64,000 bases of DNA from contig JANSXZ010000010.1 in assembly GCA_024742705.1 (NCBI GenBank), positions 1 to 64,000 on the forward strand. The letters run 5' to 3'. Below, in pieces: positions 31,740 through 40,821 of the stretch; the stretch's first letter is position 1; each line of letters opens with the position of its first letter. A model generated the notes under the pieces. The model saw nothing but the letters and a program-made list of their open reading frames with translations. It had not been told where the DNA came from and made no database searches. Source of the DNA: Paracoccaceae bacterium. Lineage in GTDB: Bacteria > Pseudomonadota > Alphaproteobacteria > Rhodobacterales > Rhodobacteraceae. The position numbers and the translations under genes were made by a program.

Positions 31740-31976
31740 TCATCGCCGCCAGTGAAACGGCACGATCACCAGCGCCCCGATGCTCGAGACGATGGCATTC
31801 ACCCCCGGGCTGGCAAAGCCGATGCCGAACATGATCCGCACGAAATAGAACAGGAACGCGCCGCCGATGCAGATGATCACGGATTGCAGCACACCGTTGC
31901 GGGTGAACCCCGAGCGTTCGGCGGCATACCCCACTAGCGCTGCGATCACGACGGTTCCGATCAGCGTGGGAAACAT
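31740..31976 (-). CDS. Small membrane protein, GlsB/YeaQ-like
   Basis: A 78-residue protein with three hydrophobic segments. The glycine-rich ICIGGAFLFYFVRIMFGIGF and the closing IVSSIGALVIVPFHWRR resemble transglycosylase-associated (GlsB/YeaQ/YmgE) stress proteins, though the match is loose. It ends the minus-strand def-fmt group, nine bases after the fmt stop, and is convergent with rnhA. Confidence 0.65.
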   Translation of the reverse strand: MFPTLIGTVVIAALVGYAAERSGFTRNGVLQSVIICIGGAFLFYFVRIMFGIGFASPGVNAIVSSIGALVIVPFHWRR

Positions 31977-31985
31977 GCGCCGCGC

Positions 31986-32897
31986 CTAAAGCAGGGTGCC
32001 GGGCGCAATCGGCCAGCCCCGCAGAAACGTCTGCCAGTCCTGCGCCGCCTTGCCCGCCCGCTGCAGACGCAACAGATCGATAGCGCCGGTGCCGCAGGCC
32101 ACCCGCAGCGCGCCGTCGGCTTCCAGAACCTCGCCCGGCGCGCCGGTTCCTTCGGCAATGGTGGATCCCAGGATCCTGATCCGCGCGCCGCCGGTTTCGG
32201 TCCATGCGCCGGGGTGCGGCGACAAACCTCGAATTTGCCGGTCAACCTCGCTCGCGGGGCGCGACCAGTCTATCCGCGCCTCGCTCTTGTCGATCTTGCT
32301 GGCATAGCTGACGCCGTCTTCGGGCTGCGGTTCGGGCGTCAGATCGCCCAGCCTTGCCAGCGCGTCGACGATCCGTTCCGCGCCCAGCGCCGACAGCCTG
32401 TCGTGCAAGGTGCCGGTGGTTTCGTCGGGCGCTATCTCGATCTCGGCGCGCGTCAGCACCGGGCCGGTGTCCAGCCCCGCCTCCATGCGCATGACGCAGA
32501 TGCCAGTCCGGGCGTCGCCCGCCATGATCGCACGGTGAATCGGCGCCGCCCCGCGCCAACGCGGCAAAAGACTGGCGTGGATGTTCAGACAGCCATGCGC
32601 CGGCGCATCCAGAACCGGCTGCGGCAGGATCAGGCCATAAGCCACCACAACGGCCACATCGGCCTGCAAATCGGCGAAATCGGCCTGCGCCCCGGCCGAC
32701 CGCAGGGTGACGGGATGGCGCACCCGCAGCCCCAGCGCATCGGCGCGCGCCTGCACCGGGGTGGGCCGATCCTTCTTGCCACGGCCGGCCGGGCGTGGCG
32801 GCTGGCAATAAACGCATATCACCTCGTGCCCGGCGGCGATCAGGGCGTCCAGCACCGGCACCGAGAATTCGGGCGTGCCCATGAAGACCACTCTCAT
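31986..32897 (-). CDS. fmt: Methionyl-tRNA formyltransferase
   Basis: A 303-residue enzyme that formylates initiator Met-tRNA. The N-terminal formyl-THF domain has [20 protein letters not shown], the catalytic Asn-His segment [20 protein letters not shown] and LDTGPVL; a C-terminal OB-fold tRNA-binding domain follows. Its ATG overlaps the stop of the upstream deformylase-like gene by 4 bp, placing formylation and deformylation genes in one transcript. Confidence 0.95.
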   Translation of the reverse strand: MRVVFMGTPEFSVPVLDALIAAGHEVICVYCQPPRPAGRGKKDRPTPVQARADALGLRVRHPVTLRSAGAQADFADLQADVAVVVAYGLILPQPVLDAPAHGCLNIHASLLPRWRGAAPIHRAIMAGDARTGICVMRMEAGLDTGPVLTRAEIEIAPDETTGTLHDRLSALGAERIVDALARLGDLTPEPQPEDGVSYASKIDKSEARIDWSRPASEVDRQIRGLSPHPGAWTETGGARIRILGSTIAEGTGAPGEVLEADGALRVACGTGAIDLLRLQRAGKAAQDWQTFLRGWPIAPGTLL

Positions 32898-33391
32898 GGC
32901 GAAACCTTGCGGGCCTTGCGCAACAGCATGTCGCGTTTCACCTTGCTGAGATTGTCGAAATACATCCGCCCGTTCAGATGATCGATCTGATGCTGGACGC
33001 TGGTTGCCGCGAGGCCGACGAAATCGCGTTCGACCGGGGCGCCGGTGTCATCGAGATACCGCACGGTGACAGCGCGCGGACGGGCCAGCCGGGCCGAAAC
33101 GCCGGGCAGGTTCGGGCTGGCCTCCTCGTGATCGCGCAACTTGACAGATGCGTGCAGAACCTCGGGGTTGGCCAATCGCACCGCGCGGCCCCTTTCGGCC
33201 GAAGCATCCACAACCGCCAGCCGCAGCATCACCCCGATCTGCGGCGCGGCAAGCCCGACGCCGGGCATCGCTTCCATCGTGTCGATCATGTCGTCCCAGA
33301 TTGTGCGGATATCGTCGGTGATCGCCGGCACCGGATCGGCAGGCGTGCGCAACCGCCGGTCGGGCCAGGGCAGGATGCGGCGCACGGTCAT
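32894..33391 (-). CDS. Peptide deformylase-like protein, probably inactive
   Basis: A 165-residue deformylase paralogue, third of three in tandem. Motif 1 is intact ([10 protein letters not shown], 44-53), but motif 2, normally EGCLS, reads EASPN: the metal-binding cysteine is Ser92. Motif 3, normally HExxH, is H134-Q135-I-D-H138, replacing the catalytic glutamate with glutamine. Two of three metal ligands remain and the catalytic base is lost, so deformylase activity is unlikely. Length and fold are otherwise complete, and it is translationally coupled at both ends (4-bp overlaps), which argues for a retained non-catalytic role rather than decay. Confidence 0.88.
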   Translation of the reverse strand: MTVRRILPWPDRRLRTPADPVPAITDDIRTIWDDMIDTMEAMPGVGLAAPQIGVMLRLAVVDASAERGRAVRLANPEVLHASVKLRDHEEASPNLPGVSARLARPRAVTVRYLDDTGAPVERDFVGLAATSVQHQIDHLNGRMYFDNLSKVKRDMLLRKARKVSP

Positions 33392-33882
33392 GCGGCATAG
33401 GCCGCTTCGGCCAAGGCCCGCGCGTCCGGGTCGAGCCGGTCAAAGATCACCAGACCGTCCAGATGATCCATTTCGTGCTGAATGCAGCGCGCCGTCATGC
33501 CGCCGAAGGTGCCGCTGGTGCGCCGGCCATCGACGCCGGTCCATTCCAGATCAATCGCAGGTGCGCGCAGCACTTCCGCCGGGGCGCCCCGGATCGAAAG
33601 ACATTCCTCGGTTCCCGCAACCAACGCGCCGGGGCGCGGCGTCAGCACCGGATCTATGCAGACGAGGGGCGCGGCGGTGCCTTCCTTCCACGTCATGTCG
33701 ATGACGAACAATCGCGACAGAACACCCACCTGTGGTGCCGCAAGGCCACGGCCCTGCGCCGCGTAAAGCGTTTCCAGCATATCCGAGGCCAGCGCGCGGA
33801 TGTCACCGGTGACTTCACCCACAGGCGCACAGACCTGCGACAGCCGTGCATCGGGCCAGGCCAGTACCGCGCGCACGCTCAT
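33388..33882 (-). CDS. Peptide deformylase, second paralogue
   Basis: A 164-residue deformylase. Motif 1 is GRGLAAPQVG (44-53), motif 2 is E93-C94-L-S (Glu in place of the usual Gly, metal-binding Cys kept), and motif 3 is Q-H136-E137-M-D-H140. All catalytic residues are present, so it is probably active, perhaps with different substrate preference. The start at 33882 overlaps the stop of the first def gene by ATGA, and its stop overlaps the third paralogue the same way. Confidence 0.9.
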   Translation of the reverse strand: MSVRAVLAWPDARLSQVCAPVGEVTGDIRALASDMLETLYAAQGRGLAAPQVGVLSRLFVIDMTWKEGTAAPLVCIDPVLTPRPGALVAGTEECLSIRGAPAEVLRAPAIDLEWTGVDGRRTSGTFGGMTARCIQHEMDHLDGLVIFDRLDPDARALAEAAYAA

Positions 33883-34397
33883 GCGCGGGCCAGCTCGCGT
33901 TTCATCTTCTTCATCTTGCGCGTGATCAGCTGCCGTTTCAGCGGCTTGAGGTAGTCGATGAACAACTTGCCGTCGAGATGGTCGATCTCGTGCTGGATGC
34001 AGGTTGCCCAAAGCCCGCGAAACACTTCGCTGTTGGCCTTGCCGTCCAGATCCATCCACGCCACCTCGACTTCTGCGGGGCGGGTCACGTCGGCGAATTG
34101 ATCCGGCAGCGACAAACAGCCTTCCTCGTAGACGCTGGTTTCGTCCGAGCGCGACACGACCTCGGGGTTCAGCATCACGATCGGGCGCGGCGTATCGCCT
34201 TCGCCGTTCATGCAATCCACGACAACCACGCGCGACATGATGCCAACCTGCGGCGCGGCCAGCCCGATGCCCGGCGCAAGGTACATGGTTTCCAACATGT
34301 CGGCGCCCAGTTTGCGCAGCGCGTCGGACACGTCGGCAACAGGCGTGCAGGAGGTTTTCAACCGGGGATCGGGGTGCAGGATGATCGGAAGCTTCAT
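33879..34397 (-). CDS. def: Peptide deformylase, canonical copy
   Basis: A 172-residue Fe(II) deformylase that removes the formyl group from nascent proteins. The three motifs are canonical: GIGLAAPQVG, EEGCLSLP with C94, and QHEIDHLDG with H136, E137 and H140, plus a basic C-terminal helix (KRQLITRKMKKMKREL) that in E. coli docks on the ribosome. It is the first gene of the minus-strand def-def-def-fmt group. Confidence 0.95.
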   Translation of the reverse strand: MKLPIILHPDPRLKTSCTPVADVSDALRKLGADMLETMYLAPGIGLAAPQVGIMSRVVVVDCMNGEGDTPRPIVMLNPEVVSRSDETSVYEEGCLSLPDQFADVTRPAEVEVAWMDLDGKANSEVFRGLWATCIQHEIDHLDGKLFIDYLKPLKRQLITRKMKKMKRELARA

Positions 34398-34493
34398 AGA
34401 CGAGGATTTAGGCGATCCGTCGCCGCGCCGCAACGGCCTTGCATGTCGCGGCCAGAGCAATAGTTTGCACAGGTATCGAAAAAGGACAGCACG

Positions 34494-35669
34494 ATGGATT
34501 TCGACACTTTGATCGAACGGCGCGGTACGGATTGCGCGAAATGGGACAAGATGGAAGCCGTCTATGGTGTGCCCGCCGATGATGGAATTGCGATGTGGGT
34601 GGCCGATATGGATTTCCGGCCGCCACAGATCATCCAGCGGGCGCTGGAGGACATGGTGGCCCATGGCGTCTACGGCTACCACGGCAATGACGCCAAGTAC
34701 CGCGCCGCGATCCAGTGGTGGATGCAGAACCGCCACGGCTGGACCATCGAAAACCCCGACGAGATCTTCATGACCCACGGCCTGGTGAACGGCACCGCGA
34801 TGTGTGTCGATGCCTTCACCCAGCCGGGCGATGGCGTGATCCTGTTCACCCCGGTCTATCATGCCTTCGCCCGCGTCATCGAAGCCGCCGGCCGCACGGT
34901 CGTTGAATGCCCGCTGGTCATGCGCGACGGGCGCTACGAGATGGATTTCGACGCCTACGATGCCGCGATGACCGGGGCTGAAAAGATGGTGGTGCTGTGT
35001 TCGCCGCACAATCCCGGCGGCAACGCCTGGTCGCGCGCAGAACTTCAGGCGCTGGCCGATTTCGCCAGGCGCCACGACCTGATCCTTGTATCGGACGAAA
35101 TCCACCACGATCTGATCTATCCTGGCCAGACGCATGTGCCGATGGCCAAGGTGGACCCGTCGATATCGGATCGGCTGGTGATGATGACCGCCAACACCAA
35201 GACCTTCAGCATCGCCGGCGCCCATATCGGCAACGTGATCATCGCCGATCCGGCGCTGCGCGCGCGGTTCGCCCGGCGGATGGGCGCGATGGGCATGTCG
35301 CCCAATGCCTTCGGCGTCGTGATGGCCACCGCCGGCTATTCGCCGGAAGGCGCCGAATGGGTCGATGCGCTGATGCTCTACCTCGATGGCAACCGCCAGG
35401 TCTTCGATACCGCCGTCAATGCCATACCCGGGCTGAAATCAATGCCACTCGATGCGACCTACCTGGCCTGGGTCGATTTCGACGGCACCGGAATGCCGCG
35501 CGAGGAATTCACCCGCCGGGTGCAGAAGGACGCCCGCATCGCCGTCAACCACGGCCCCACCTTCGGCAGCGGCGGCGAAACCTTCCTGCGGTTCAACATC
35601 GCCACGCCCCGGTCGCGGGTTATGGAAGCCTGCGATCGGCTGGCAATGGCGTTTTCCGATCTGCAATGA
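34494..35669 (+). CDS. PatB/MalY-type PLP-dependent C-S lyase or aminotransferase
   Basis: A 391-residue fold-type I PLP enzyme. It opens MDFDTLIERRGTDCAKWDKM, typical of the MalY/PatB group of cystathionine beta-lyases, with WVADMDFRPP, SPHNPGGNAWSR, SDEIHHDLIYPG and the PLP lysine in TANTKTFSIAG. Such enzymes cleave cystathionine or cysteine conjugates. AAAGGACAG precedes the ATG. It is followed by the GST gene after 118 bases; a link through sulfur-conjugate metabolism is possible but unproven. Confidence 0.88.
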   Translation: MDFDTLIERRGTDCAKWDKMEAVYGVPADDGIAMWVADMDFRPPQIIQRALEDMVAHGVYGYHGNDAKYRAAIQWWMQNRHGWTIENPDEIFMTHGLVNGTAMCVDAFTQPGDGVILFTPVYHAFARVIEAAGRTVVECPLVMRDGRYEMDFDAYDAAMTGAEKMVVLCSPHNPGGNAWSRAELQALADFARRHDLILVSDEIHHDLIYPGQTHVPMAKVDPSISDRLVMMTANTKTFSIAGAHIGNVIIADPALRARFARRMGAMGMSPNAFGVVMATAGYSPEGAEWVDALMLYLDGNRQVFDTAVNAIPGLKSMPLDATYLAWVDFDGTGMPREEFTRRVQKDARIAVNHGPTFGSGGETFLRFNIATPRSRVMEACDRLAMAFSDLQ

Positions 35670-35787
35670 CACCCGCGCGCTGCGGCGCAGACCCCCTGTG
35701 CGCACGCGCAGGGGCAACCCGTCTGGGCAACCGGCGGCGCGCGGCCTACCTGAAAGGGCGACGCAACGCTGAACAAAGGGGCATCCG

Positions 35788-36762
35788 ATGGGACTTCTGG
35801 TCGACGGGAAATGGCAGGACAAATGGTATGACACCAAGGCGAACGACGGCAAGTTCGTGCGTTCGGCCGCCCGGTTCCGCAACTGGATCACCGCCGACGG
35901 CAGCGCCGGGCCCTCGGGCGAAGGCGGCTTTGCCGCAGCGTCGGGCCGCTACCATCTTTATGTTTCCGCCGCTTGCCCCTGGGCGCATCGCGCGCTGATC
36001 TTTCGTCAGATCAAGGGGCTGGCCGATCACATCGGCGTCTCCACGGTGCATCCCGACATGCTTTCGGATGGCTGGACCTTCCAGACCGACGACAAAGGCG
36101 CCACCGGCGACCGGCTGCATGGGCTGGCGTTTGCCCGCGATATCTATACCCGCGCCGATCCGGTCTTTTCCGGCCGCGTGACCGTGCCGATCCTCTGGGA
36201 CACCGAACGGAACACCATCGTTTCGAACGAGAGTTCGGAAATCATCCGCATGTTCAATTCGGCCTTCGACGGGATTACCGGCAACACCGACGATTACTGG
36301 CCCGAATCCCTGCGCGCGGCGATGGAACCGGTCAACGAGAGGATATACGACACCGTCAACAACGGCGTCTACAAATCCGGATTTGCCACCAGCCAGTCAG
36401 CCTATGACGAAGCCGTCGCCGCGCTGTTCGAAAGCCTCGATTGGCTCGAGGATCGGCTGTCGAAGCAACGGTATCTGATGGGCAACCGCATTACCGAAGC
36501 GGATTGGCGTCTGTTCACCACCCTGATCCGGTTCGATCCCGTCTATCACCTGCATTTCAAATGCAACCGTCGCCGGATCGTCGATTATCCGAACCTCTGG
36601 GGCTTTACCCGCGAATTGTACCAATGGCCGGGCGTCGCAGAAACCGTGAACATGGACCATATCGTGCGGCATTATCACTACAGCCACGAGAGCATCAATC
36701 CGCACCGGATCATCCCGATCAACCCGGTTCTCGATCACGCCGCCCCGCATGGGCGCGGCTAG
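35788..36762 (+). CDS. Glutathionyl-hydroquinone reductase (GST Xi/ECM4-YqjG-like)
   Basis: A 324-residue GST with the N-terminal catalytic motif C-P-W-A-H (SAACPWAHRALIFRQIKG) that marks S-glutathionyl-hydroquinone reductases. WPESLRAAMEPVNERIYDTVNNGVYKSGFA and FDPVYHLHFKCN are also family features. It reduces glutathionyl-quinone adducts using GSH, in the cytoplasm. Its stop overlaps the stop of the convergent receiver-domain gene by 4 bp. Confidence 0.9.
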   Translation: MGLLVDGKWQDKWYDTKANDGKFVRSAARFRNWITADGSAGPSGEGGFAAASGRYHLYVSAACPWAHRALIFRQIKGLADHIGVSTVHPDMLSDGWTFQTDDKGATGDRLHGLAFARDIYTRADPVFSGRVTVPILWDTERNTIVSNESSEIIRMFNSAFDGITGNTDDYWPESLRAAMEPVNERIYDTVNNGVYKSGFATSQSAYDEAVAALFESLDWLEDRLSKQRYLMGNRITEADWRLFTTLIRFDPVYHLHFKCNRRRIVDYPNLWGFTRELYQWPGVAETVNMDHIVRHYHYSHESINPHRIIPINPVLDHAAPHGRG

Positions 36763-37127
36763 CGCGACGCGGCATAGTGTTCCACCATCGCCGCCAGATC
36801 CTCTGGCGGCGTTTCGCTCTGGATGTAGGCGCAGGCGTTAGCCGAATGCGCAAAGATCGATCCGTCCGAGAAGAACGTCGTATTTGTGACAAAGATCACC
36901 CGCGCGTCGGGGCGGCGATAACTGGCGAAATCGGCCACCGCCAGCGCACTGCCCTGGCGCAAGACCAGATCCAGGACGATGATGTCGAAATCACTGCTGT
37001 AAAGCGCGGCAATCGCCTCTTCCTGATCGGCAACGCACGTCACGATCGCCCCATCCTGACGTTGCAGGTGCCGCGCCCAGAGGTCGGAAAGTTCCGACCG
37101 GCTTTCCACAATAAGAACATTCATCAC
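36759..37127 (-). CDS. Stand-alone receiver-domain protein with atypical active site
   Basis: A 122-residue single-domain response regulator. The phosphoacceptor aspartate is present (D53 in IIVLDLVLRQGS) and a Thr follows FVTNTT. However, the usual Asp-Asp pair near residues 8-9 is Glu-Ser (VESRSE), and the conserved lysine near the end is replaced (AYIQSETPP). It may be poorly phosphorylated or act as a phosphate sink or protein-interaction module. No kinase is adjacent. A second ATG three bases in is equally possible as start. Confidence 0.78.
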   Translation of the reverse strand: MMNVLIVESRSELSDLWARHLQRQDGAIVTCVADQEEAIAALYSSDFDIIVLDLVLRQGSALAVADFASYRRPDARVIFVTNTTFFSDGSIFAHSANACAYIQSETPPEDLAAMVEHYAASR

Positions 37128-37311
37128 GATTTACCGTCACCGGCGGTCTGCGCATTCCCCCAGAGGATCCCTGTTGCGCATGCCACTCCCCATTTTCATA
37201 TACAGAAACAGGCGCGGGCGCGAAAGTGGGTGAATGACATCTTCGAGGGTTGCCAGCGCCGCCGCTTTGCAGTTGAACCGGGGCAGTTCCCGCGCAGTCA
37301 GGCCGCCGCAT

Positions 37312-38280
37312 ATGCCATCCGATCGCCGCACGTCTCCGCCCGTCCCGCCGCGCGACCACGGCGGCAGCCTGTCGGCCGCCATCGCCGCCTTCGGTGGCGC
37401 GCGTGGCGATTGGATCGACCTGTCGACCGGCATCAACCCTTGTGCCTACCCGCTGCCCGACCTGGCCCCGTCGGACTGGACCGCCCTGCCCGACCGGCCC
37501 GCCCAGCAGGCACTGGAAGCGGCGGCGCGGCGGTTCTGGCGGGTGCCCGACACGGCATCGGCGCTGGCCGCGCCCGGCGCATCCGCCCTGATCGCGCGGT
37601 TGCCCGCATTGCGGCCCACCGGCACCGTGGCAATCGCCCGGCCCACCTATAACGAACACGCCGCCGCCTTTTCCGCAGCGCGGTGGCGGATCGCCGATGA
37701 CATGCCGGGCGCGGATGCACAGGTGATCGTGAACCCCAACAATCCCGATGGGCGGATCTGGCGCGCCGAAGAACTGCGGGCACCTTTCGCGGTGATCGAC
37801 GAAAGCTTCTGCGATACCGCGCCCGAACACAGCCTGATCGACCACGCCGCCGGACCGGGCCGCATCGTTCTGAAAAGCTTTGGTAAATTCTGGGGCCTGG
37901 CGGGGCTGCGGCTGGGGTTCGCCTTTGGTCCGCCCGACCTGATCGCGCCACTGTCCGACATGCTGGGGCCCTGGCCGGTTTCGGGCCCGGCGCTGCGGAT
38001 CGGGGCCGCCGCGCTGACCGATACGGCATGGGCCACCCAGACCCGCCAGCGCCTGGCGCACGACGCGGCCCGGCTCGACCGGATCATGACAGCGCGCGGC
38101 GCGGCGCTGGCCGGCGGAACCGATCTGTTCCGGCTTTACAGGGTGTCCGCTGCACGGCGCTGGCAGGCCCGTCTGGCCACGGTCCGCATCTGGAGCCGGA
38201 TCTTCCCCTATTCGGACAATCTGCTGCGGCTGGGCCTGCCGCATCCCGACGACTGGCCGAGGATCGAGGCCGCATGGTAG
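37312..38280 (+). CDS. cobC: Threonine-phosphate decarboxylase-like enzyme of cobalamin synthesis (CobC/CobD)
   Basis: A 322-residue PLP enzyme of the histidinol-phosphate aminotransferase family, supplying aminopropanol phosphate for the corrin side arm. Segments: [37 protein letters not shown], the aspartate in [10 protein letters not shown] and the PLP lysine in [17 protein letters not shown]. It starts at the ATG at 37312; its end overlaps cbiB by 7 bases, so they form a pair. I see no recognisable cobalamin riboswitch in the 184 bases upstream. Confidence 0.9.
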   Translation: MPSDRRTSPPVPPRDHGGSLSAAIAAFGGARGDWIDLSTGINPCAYPLPDLAPSDWTALPDRPAQQALEAAARRFWRVPDTASALAAPGASALIARLPALRPTGTVAIARPTYNEHAAAFSAARWRIADDMPGADAQVIVNPNNPDGRIWRAEELRAPFAVIDESFCDTAPEHSLIDHAAGPGRIVLKSFGKFWGLAGLRLGFAFGPPDLIAPLSDMLGPWPVSGPALRIGAAALTDTAWATQTRQRLAHDAARLDRIMTARGAALAGGTDLFRLYRVSAARRWQARLATVRIWSRIFPYSDNLLRLGLPHPDDWPRIEAAW

Positions 38281-39215
38281 ACACCGCCGCCCTTTTGTGC
38301 GCCGCGATGCTGCTGGATGCGGCGCTTGGCGAACCCCGGTGGCTGTGGTCGCGGCTGCCACATCCCGCGGTGCTGATGGGGCGCGCGATCTCGGCGCTGG
38401 ACCGCGCTTGGAACCGGGGCACGGCGCGGCGGGCGCGCGGCGTTGCCGCCATGGTGGCCCTGGGTCTGGGTGCGCTGGCACTGGGGGCCGTTCTGGAACT
38501 GGGCGGGCCCGCCGTTGAAATCGTTGCGGCGGCGATTCTTCTGGCTCAGCGCGCGCTGGTCGATCATGTGCGGGCCGTGGCCGACGGCCTGCGCGGAGAT
38601 CTGCAAGGCGGGCGGGCTGCCGTCGCCATGATCGTCAGCCGCGACACCGCCGCGATGGACGAACCGGCGGTGGCGCGCGCCGCCATCGAAAGCGCGGCGG
38701 AAAACCTGTCGGACGGCGTGATCGCCCCGGCCTTCTGGTTCCTCGTGGGCGGCCTGCCGGGCCTGTTGCTTTACAAGATGACGAACACCGCCGACAGCAT
38801 GATCGGCTACCGCACCCCACGCCATGCCGATTTCGGATGGGCCGCCGCACGGTTCGACGATCTTCTCAACCTGGTGCCGGCGCGCCTGACCGCCGGGCTT
38901 ATCGCGCTTGCCACAGGCGGTCTGGGCCGGTGGCACCGGATCGCCGAAGATGCCCGCGCCCATCTGTCGCCCAACGCAGGCTGGCCCGAGGCCGCGATGG
39001 CCCGCGCATTGAACATCGCGCTGGCCGGGCCGCGCGTCTACGATGGCAGGTTGCGCGATCTGCACTGGGTGCATGAACAGGGCCGGCGATCGGCCGGGGC
39101 GGCCGACATCGACGCCGCCATCACCCGGCTGTGGCGCGCCTGGGCCTGCGCCTTCGCGCTGACCGCGGCGCTTGCGATTTCATGGGCCGCGCCTATTCTG
39201 CAAAGGCTGATTTGA
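38274..39215 (+). CDS. cbiB: Adenosylcobinamide-phosphate synthase (CbiB/CobD)
   Basis: A 313-residue inner-membrane protein that attaches aminopropanol (phosphate) to adenosylcobyric acid. Family segments: [54 protein letters not shown] (two stretches) and [15 protein letters not shown], between four to five hydrophobic helices. The ATG at 38274 lies inside the last codons of cobC. Together with the adenosyltransferase at 5.1 kb it shows that this organism makes or salvages B12. Confidence 0.93.
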   Translation: MVDTAALLCAAMLLDAALGEPRWLWSRLPHPAVLMGRAISALDRAWNRGTARRARGVAAMVALGLGALALGAVLELGGPAVEIVAAAILLAQRALVDHVRAVADGLRGDLQGGRAAVAMIVSRDTAAMDEPAVARAAIESAAENLSDGVIAPAFWFLVGGLPGLLLYKMTNTADSMIGYRTPRHADFGWAAARFDDLLNLVPARLTAGLIALATGGLGRWHRIAEDARAHLSPNAGWPEAAMARALNIALAGPRVYDGRLRDLHWVHEQGRRSAGAADIDAAITRLWRAWACAFALTAALAISWAAPILQRLI

Positions 39216-39227
39216 ACAGGGATTTTC

Positions 39228-40400
39228 ATGCAACGGATCATCGCCTTTTGCCTGGCGGTCACGCTGACCGCCCCCGCCGCGCAGGCCGCCTGCGGCGGCA
39301 ATTTCCAGAGCTTCGTGCGTGACCTGAAAGCCGAAGCCGTGGCGCGCGGCCACAACGAAAGCCAGGTCAACGCGTTCTTTCGCAGTGCGGCACAGGATGC
39401 CAAGGTGCTGCGCGCCGACCGTGCGCAGGGAGTATTTCAACTGCCGTTCACCGAATTCGCGCGGCGGCTGATCTCGCAGAACCGGATGGATCGCGGGCGC
39501 CGCAACGCGCGCGAGTACCGCGCGATCTTCGACCGTATCGAACGGGATTACGGCGTTCCGGCGGGTGTGCTTCTGGCCTTCTGGGCATTCGAAACCGACT
39601 ACGGCGCGTTTCAGGGCGATTTCAACACCTTGAACGCGCTGGTCACGCTGAGCCACGATTGCCGGCGCCCCGAGCTGTTCCGGCCGCAGATCTTCGCGGC
39701 GCTCAGGCTGTTCGAACAGGGCGATTTCGATCCGGCCCGCACCACCGGCGCCTGGGCCGGTGAAATCGGCATGGTGCAGATGCTGCCGCAGGACATACTC
39801 GACAATGGTGTCGACGGTGACGGCGACGGACATGTCCGGCTGAAAACCTCGGTCGCGGATGCGCTGATGTCGGGCGGCAAGATGCTGGCGCACCTGGGCT
39901 GGCGCAAGGGCGAACCCTGGCTGCAGGAGGTGCGCCTGCCCGGCGACATCGACTGGAGCCAGACCGGCCTGACCACCCGAAAAACAGTTGCCGAATGGGC
40001 GGCGCTGGGGGTGCGGCCGCGCGAGGGGCAGCTGGGGCCGGCAAACCTGTCGGCGTCGATCATCGTGCCGCAAGGGCGCGGCGGGCCGGCCTTTATCGCC
40101 TATCCGAATTTCCGGGTCTATTTCGAATGGAACCAAAGCTTTGTCTATGTGATGACAGCGGCCTATTTTGCCACCCGTCTGGAAGGCGCGGCCGTGTTCG
40201 ACGCCGGCAATCCGGCGCCGGCCCTGAGCAGCGCACAGATGAAGGCGCTACAGACCAAACTGCGCGCGCGCGGCCACGACGTGGGCAAGATCGACGGTAT
40301 TCTGGGCGCCGGAACACGCGCCGCGGTGCGCGCCGAACAGGCGCGTCTGGGCCTGCCCGCGGATGCATGGCCCACGGCTGCATTGCTGAACCGTCTCTGA
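39228..40400 (+). CDS. Lytic murein transglycosylase (MltB family) with peptidoglycan-binding domain
   Basis: A 390-residue secreted enzyme. A signal peptide (1-20, ending AQA) is followed by an SLT-type catalytic domain with the catalytic glutamate E122 (FWAFETDYGAF) and GEIGMVQMLPQDIL. A C-terminal peptidoglycan-binding domain (LSSAQMKALQTKLRARGHD to AALLNRL) completes it. It cleaves glycan strands in the periplasm. The gene follows cbiB by 12 bases, but a functional link is not implied. Confidence 0.93.
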   Translation: MQRIIAFCLAVTLTAPAAQAACGGNFQSFVRDLKAEAVARGHNESQVNAFFRSAAQDAKVLRADRAQGVFQLPFTEFARRLISQNRMDRGRRNAREYRAIFDRIERDYGVPAGVLLAFWAFETDYGAFQGDFNTLNALVTLSHDCRRPELFRPQIFAALRLFEQGDFDPARTTGAWAGEIGMVQMLPQDILDNGVDGDGDGHVRLKTSVADALMSGGKMLAHLGWRKGEPWLQEVRLPGDIDWSQTGLTTRKTVAEWAALGVRPREGQLGPANLSASIIVPQGRGGPAFIAYPNFRVYFEWNQSFVYVMTAAYFATRLEGAAVFDAGNPAPALSSAQMKALQTKLRARGHDVGKIDGILGAGTRAAVRAEQARLGLPADAWPTAALLNRL

Positions 40401-40407
40401 ATACAGA

Positions 40408-40764
40408 TCAGGGGCGAACCGGAAACCGTTCGCCCTTTTCGGTCAGCAGGATCAGCCGGCCGGCATTGCGCACATAGCGGTCGCAGCGGCCAAAACCGTT
40501 TCGAAATGCGATGCAGACGGTGCCGTCCTGCCGGATTTCATAGCGGCCATAGGCGGTGGCGCCGCCGGCATAGGTGTAGGAGTAAGACCCTCCGGCAGAA
40601 TACCGCGACTGGCCGTCGTCGTAAAACACCAGTGTCTGCCCGGTGGTGGCCGCGCGCACCTGCGCCCGGTCGAGCCGCGCGTCGGTGTCGCGAAAGGCCC
40701 ATTGCTGCGCCGCGGCGGGCAGCGCTGAAACCAGCGCAAGCCCCAGAAGAACGATCCGTATCAT
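40408..40764 (-). CDS. Small periplasmic protein of unknown function
   Basis: About 118 residues with a clear signal peptide (MIRIVLLGLALVSALPAAAQ, probable cleavage after the AAA/AQ). The mature part has tyrosine/glycine repeats (SYSYTYAGGATAYG) and a C-terminal segment DGTVCIAFRNGFGRCDRYV with two cysteines that could form a disulfide. I do not recognise a named family. It is convergent with the transglycosylase gene, eight bases away, and precedes smc's end by about 45 bases. Confidence 0.7.
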   Translation of the reverse strand: MIRIVLLGLALVSALPAAAQQWAFRDTDARLDRAQVRAATTGQTLVFYDDGQSRYSAGGSYSYTYAGGATAYGRYEIRQDGTVCIAFRNGFGRCDRYVRNAGRLILLTEKGERFPVRP

Positions 40765-40821
40765 GCGCCACATCTAACCCGGCCAGCGCCGCGCCGCGTG
40801 TCACGATACGGTGATCGGCGT

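Noticed and set aside
37128..37311. Possible cobalamin riboswitch before cobC
   Set aside because: I looked for the B12 box and the conserved GC-rich core and found only a short GGGGCAG-like fragment; the order of conserved elements is absent.
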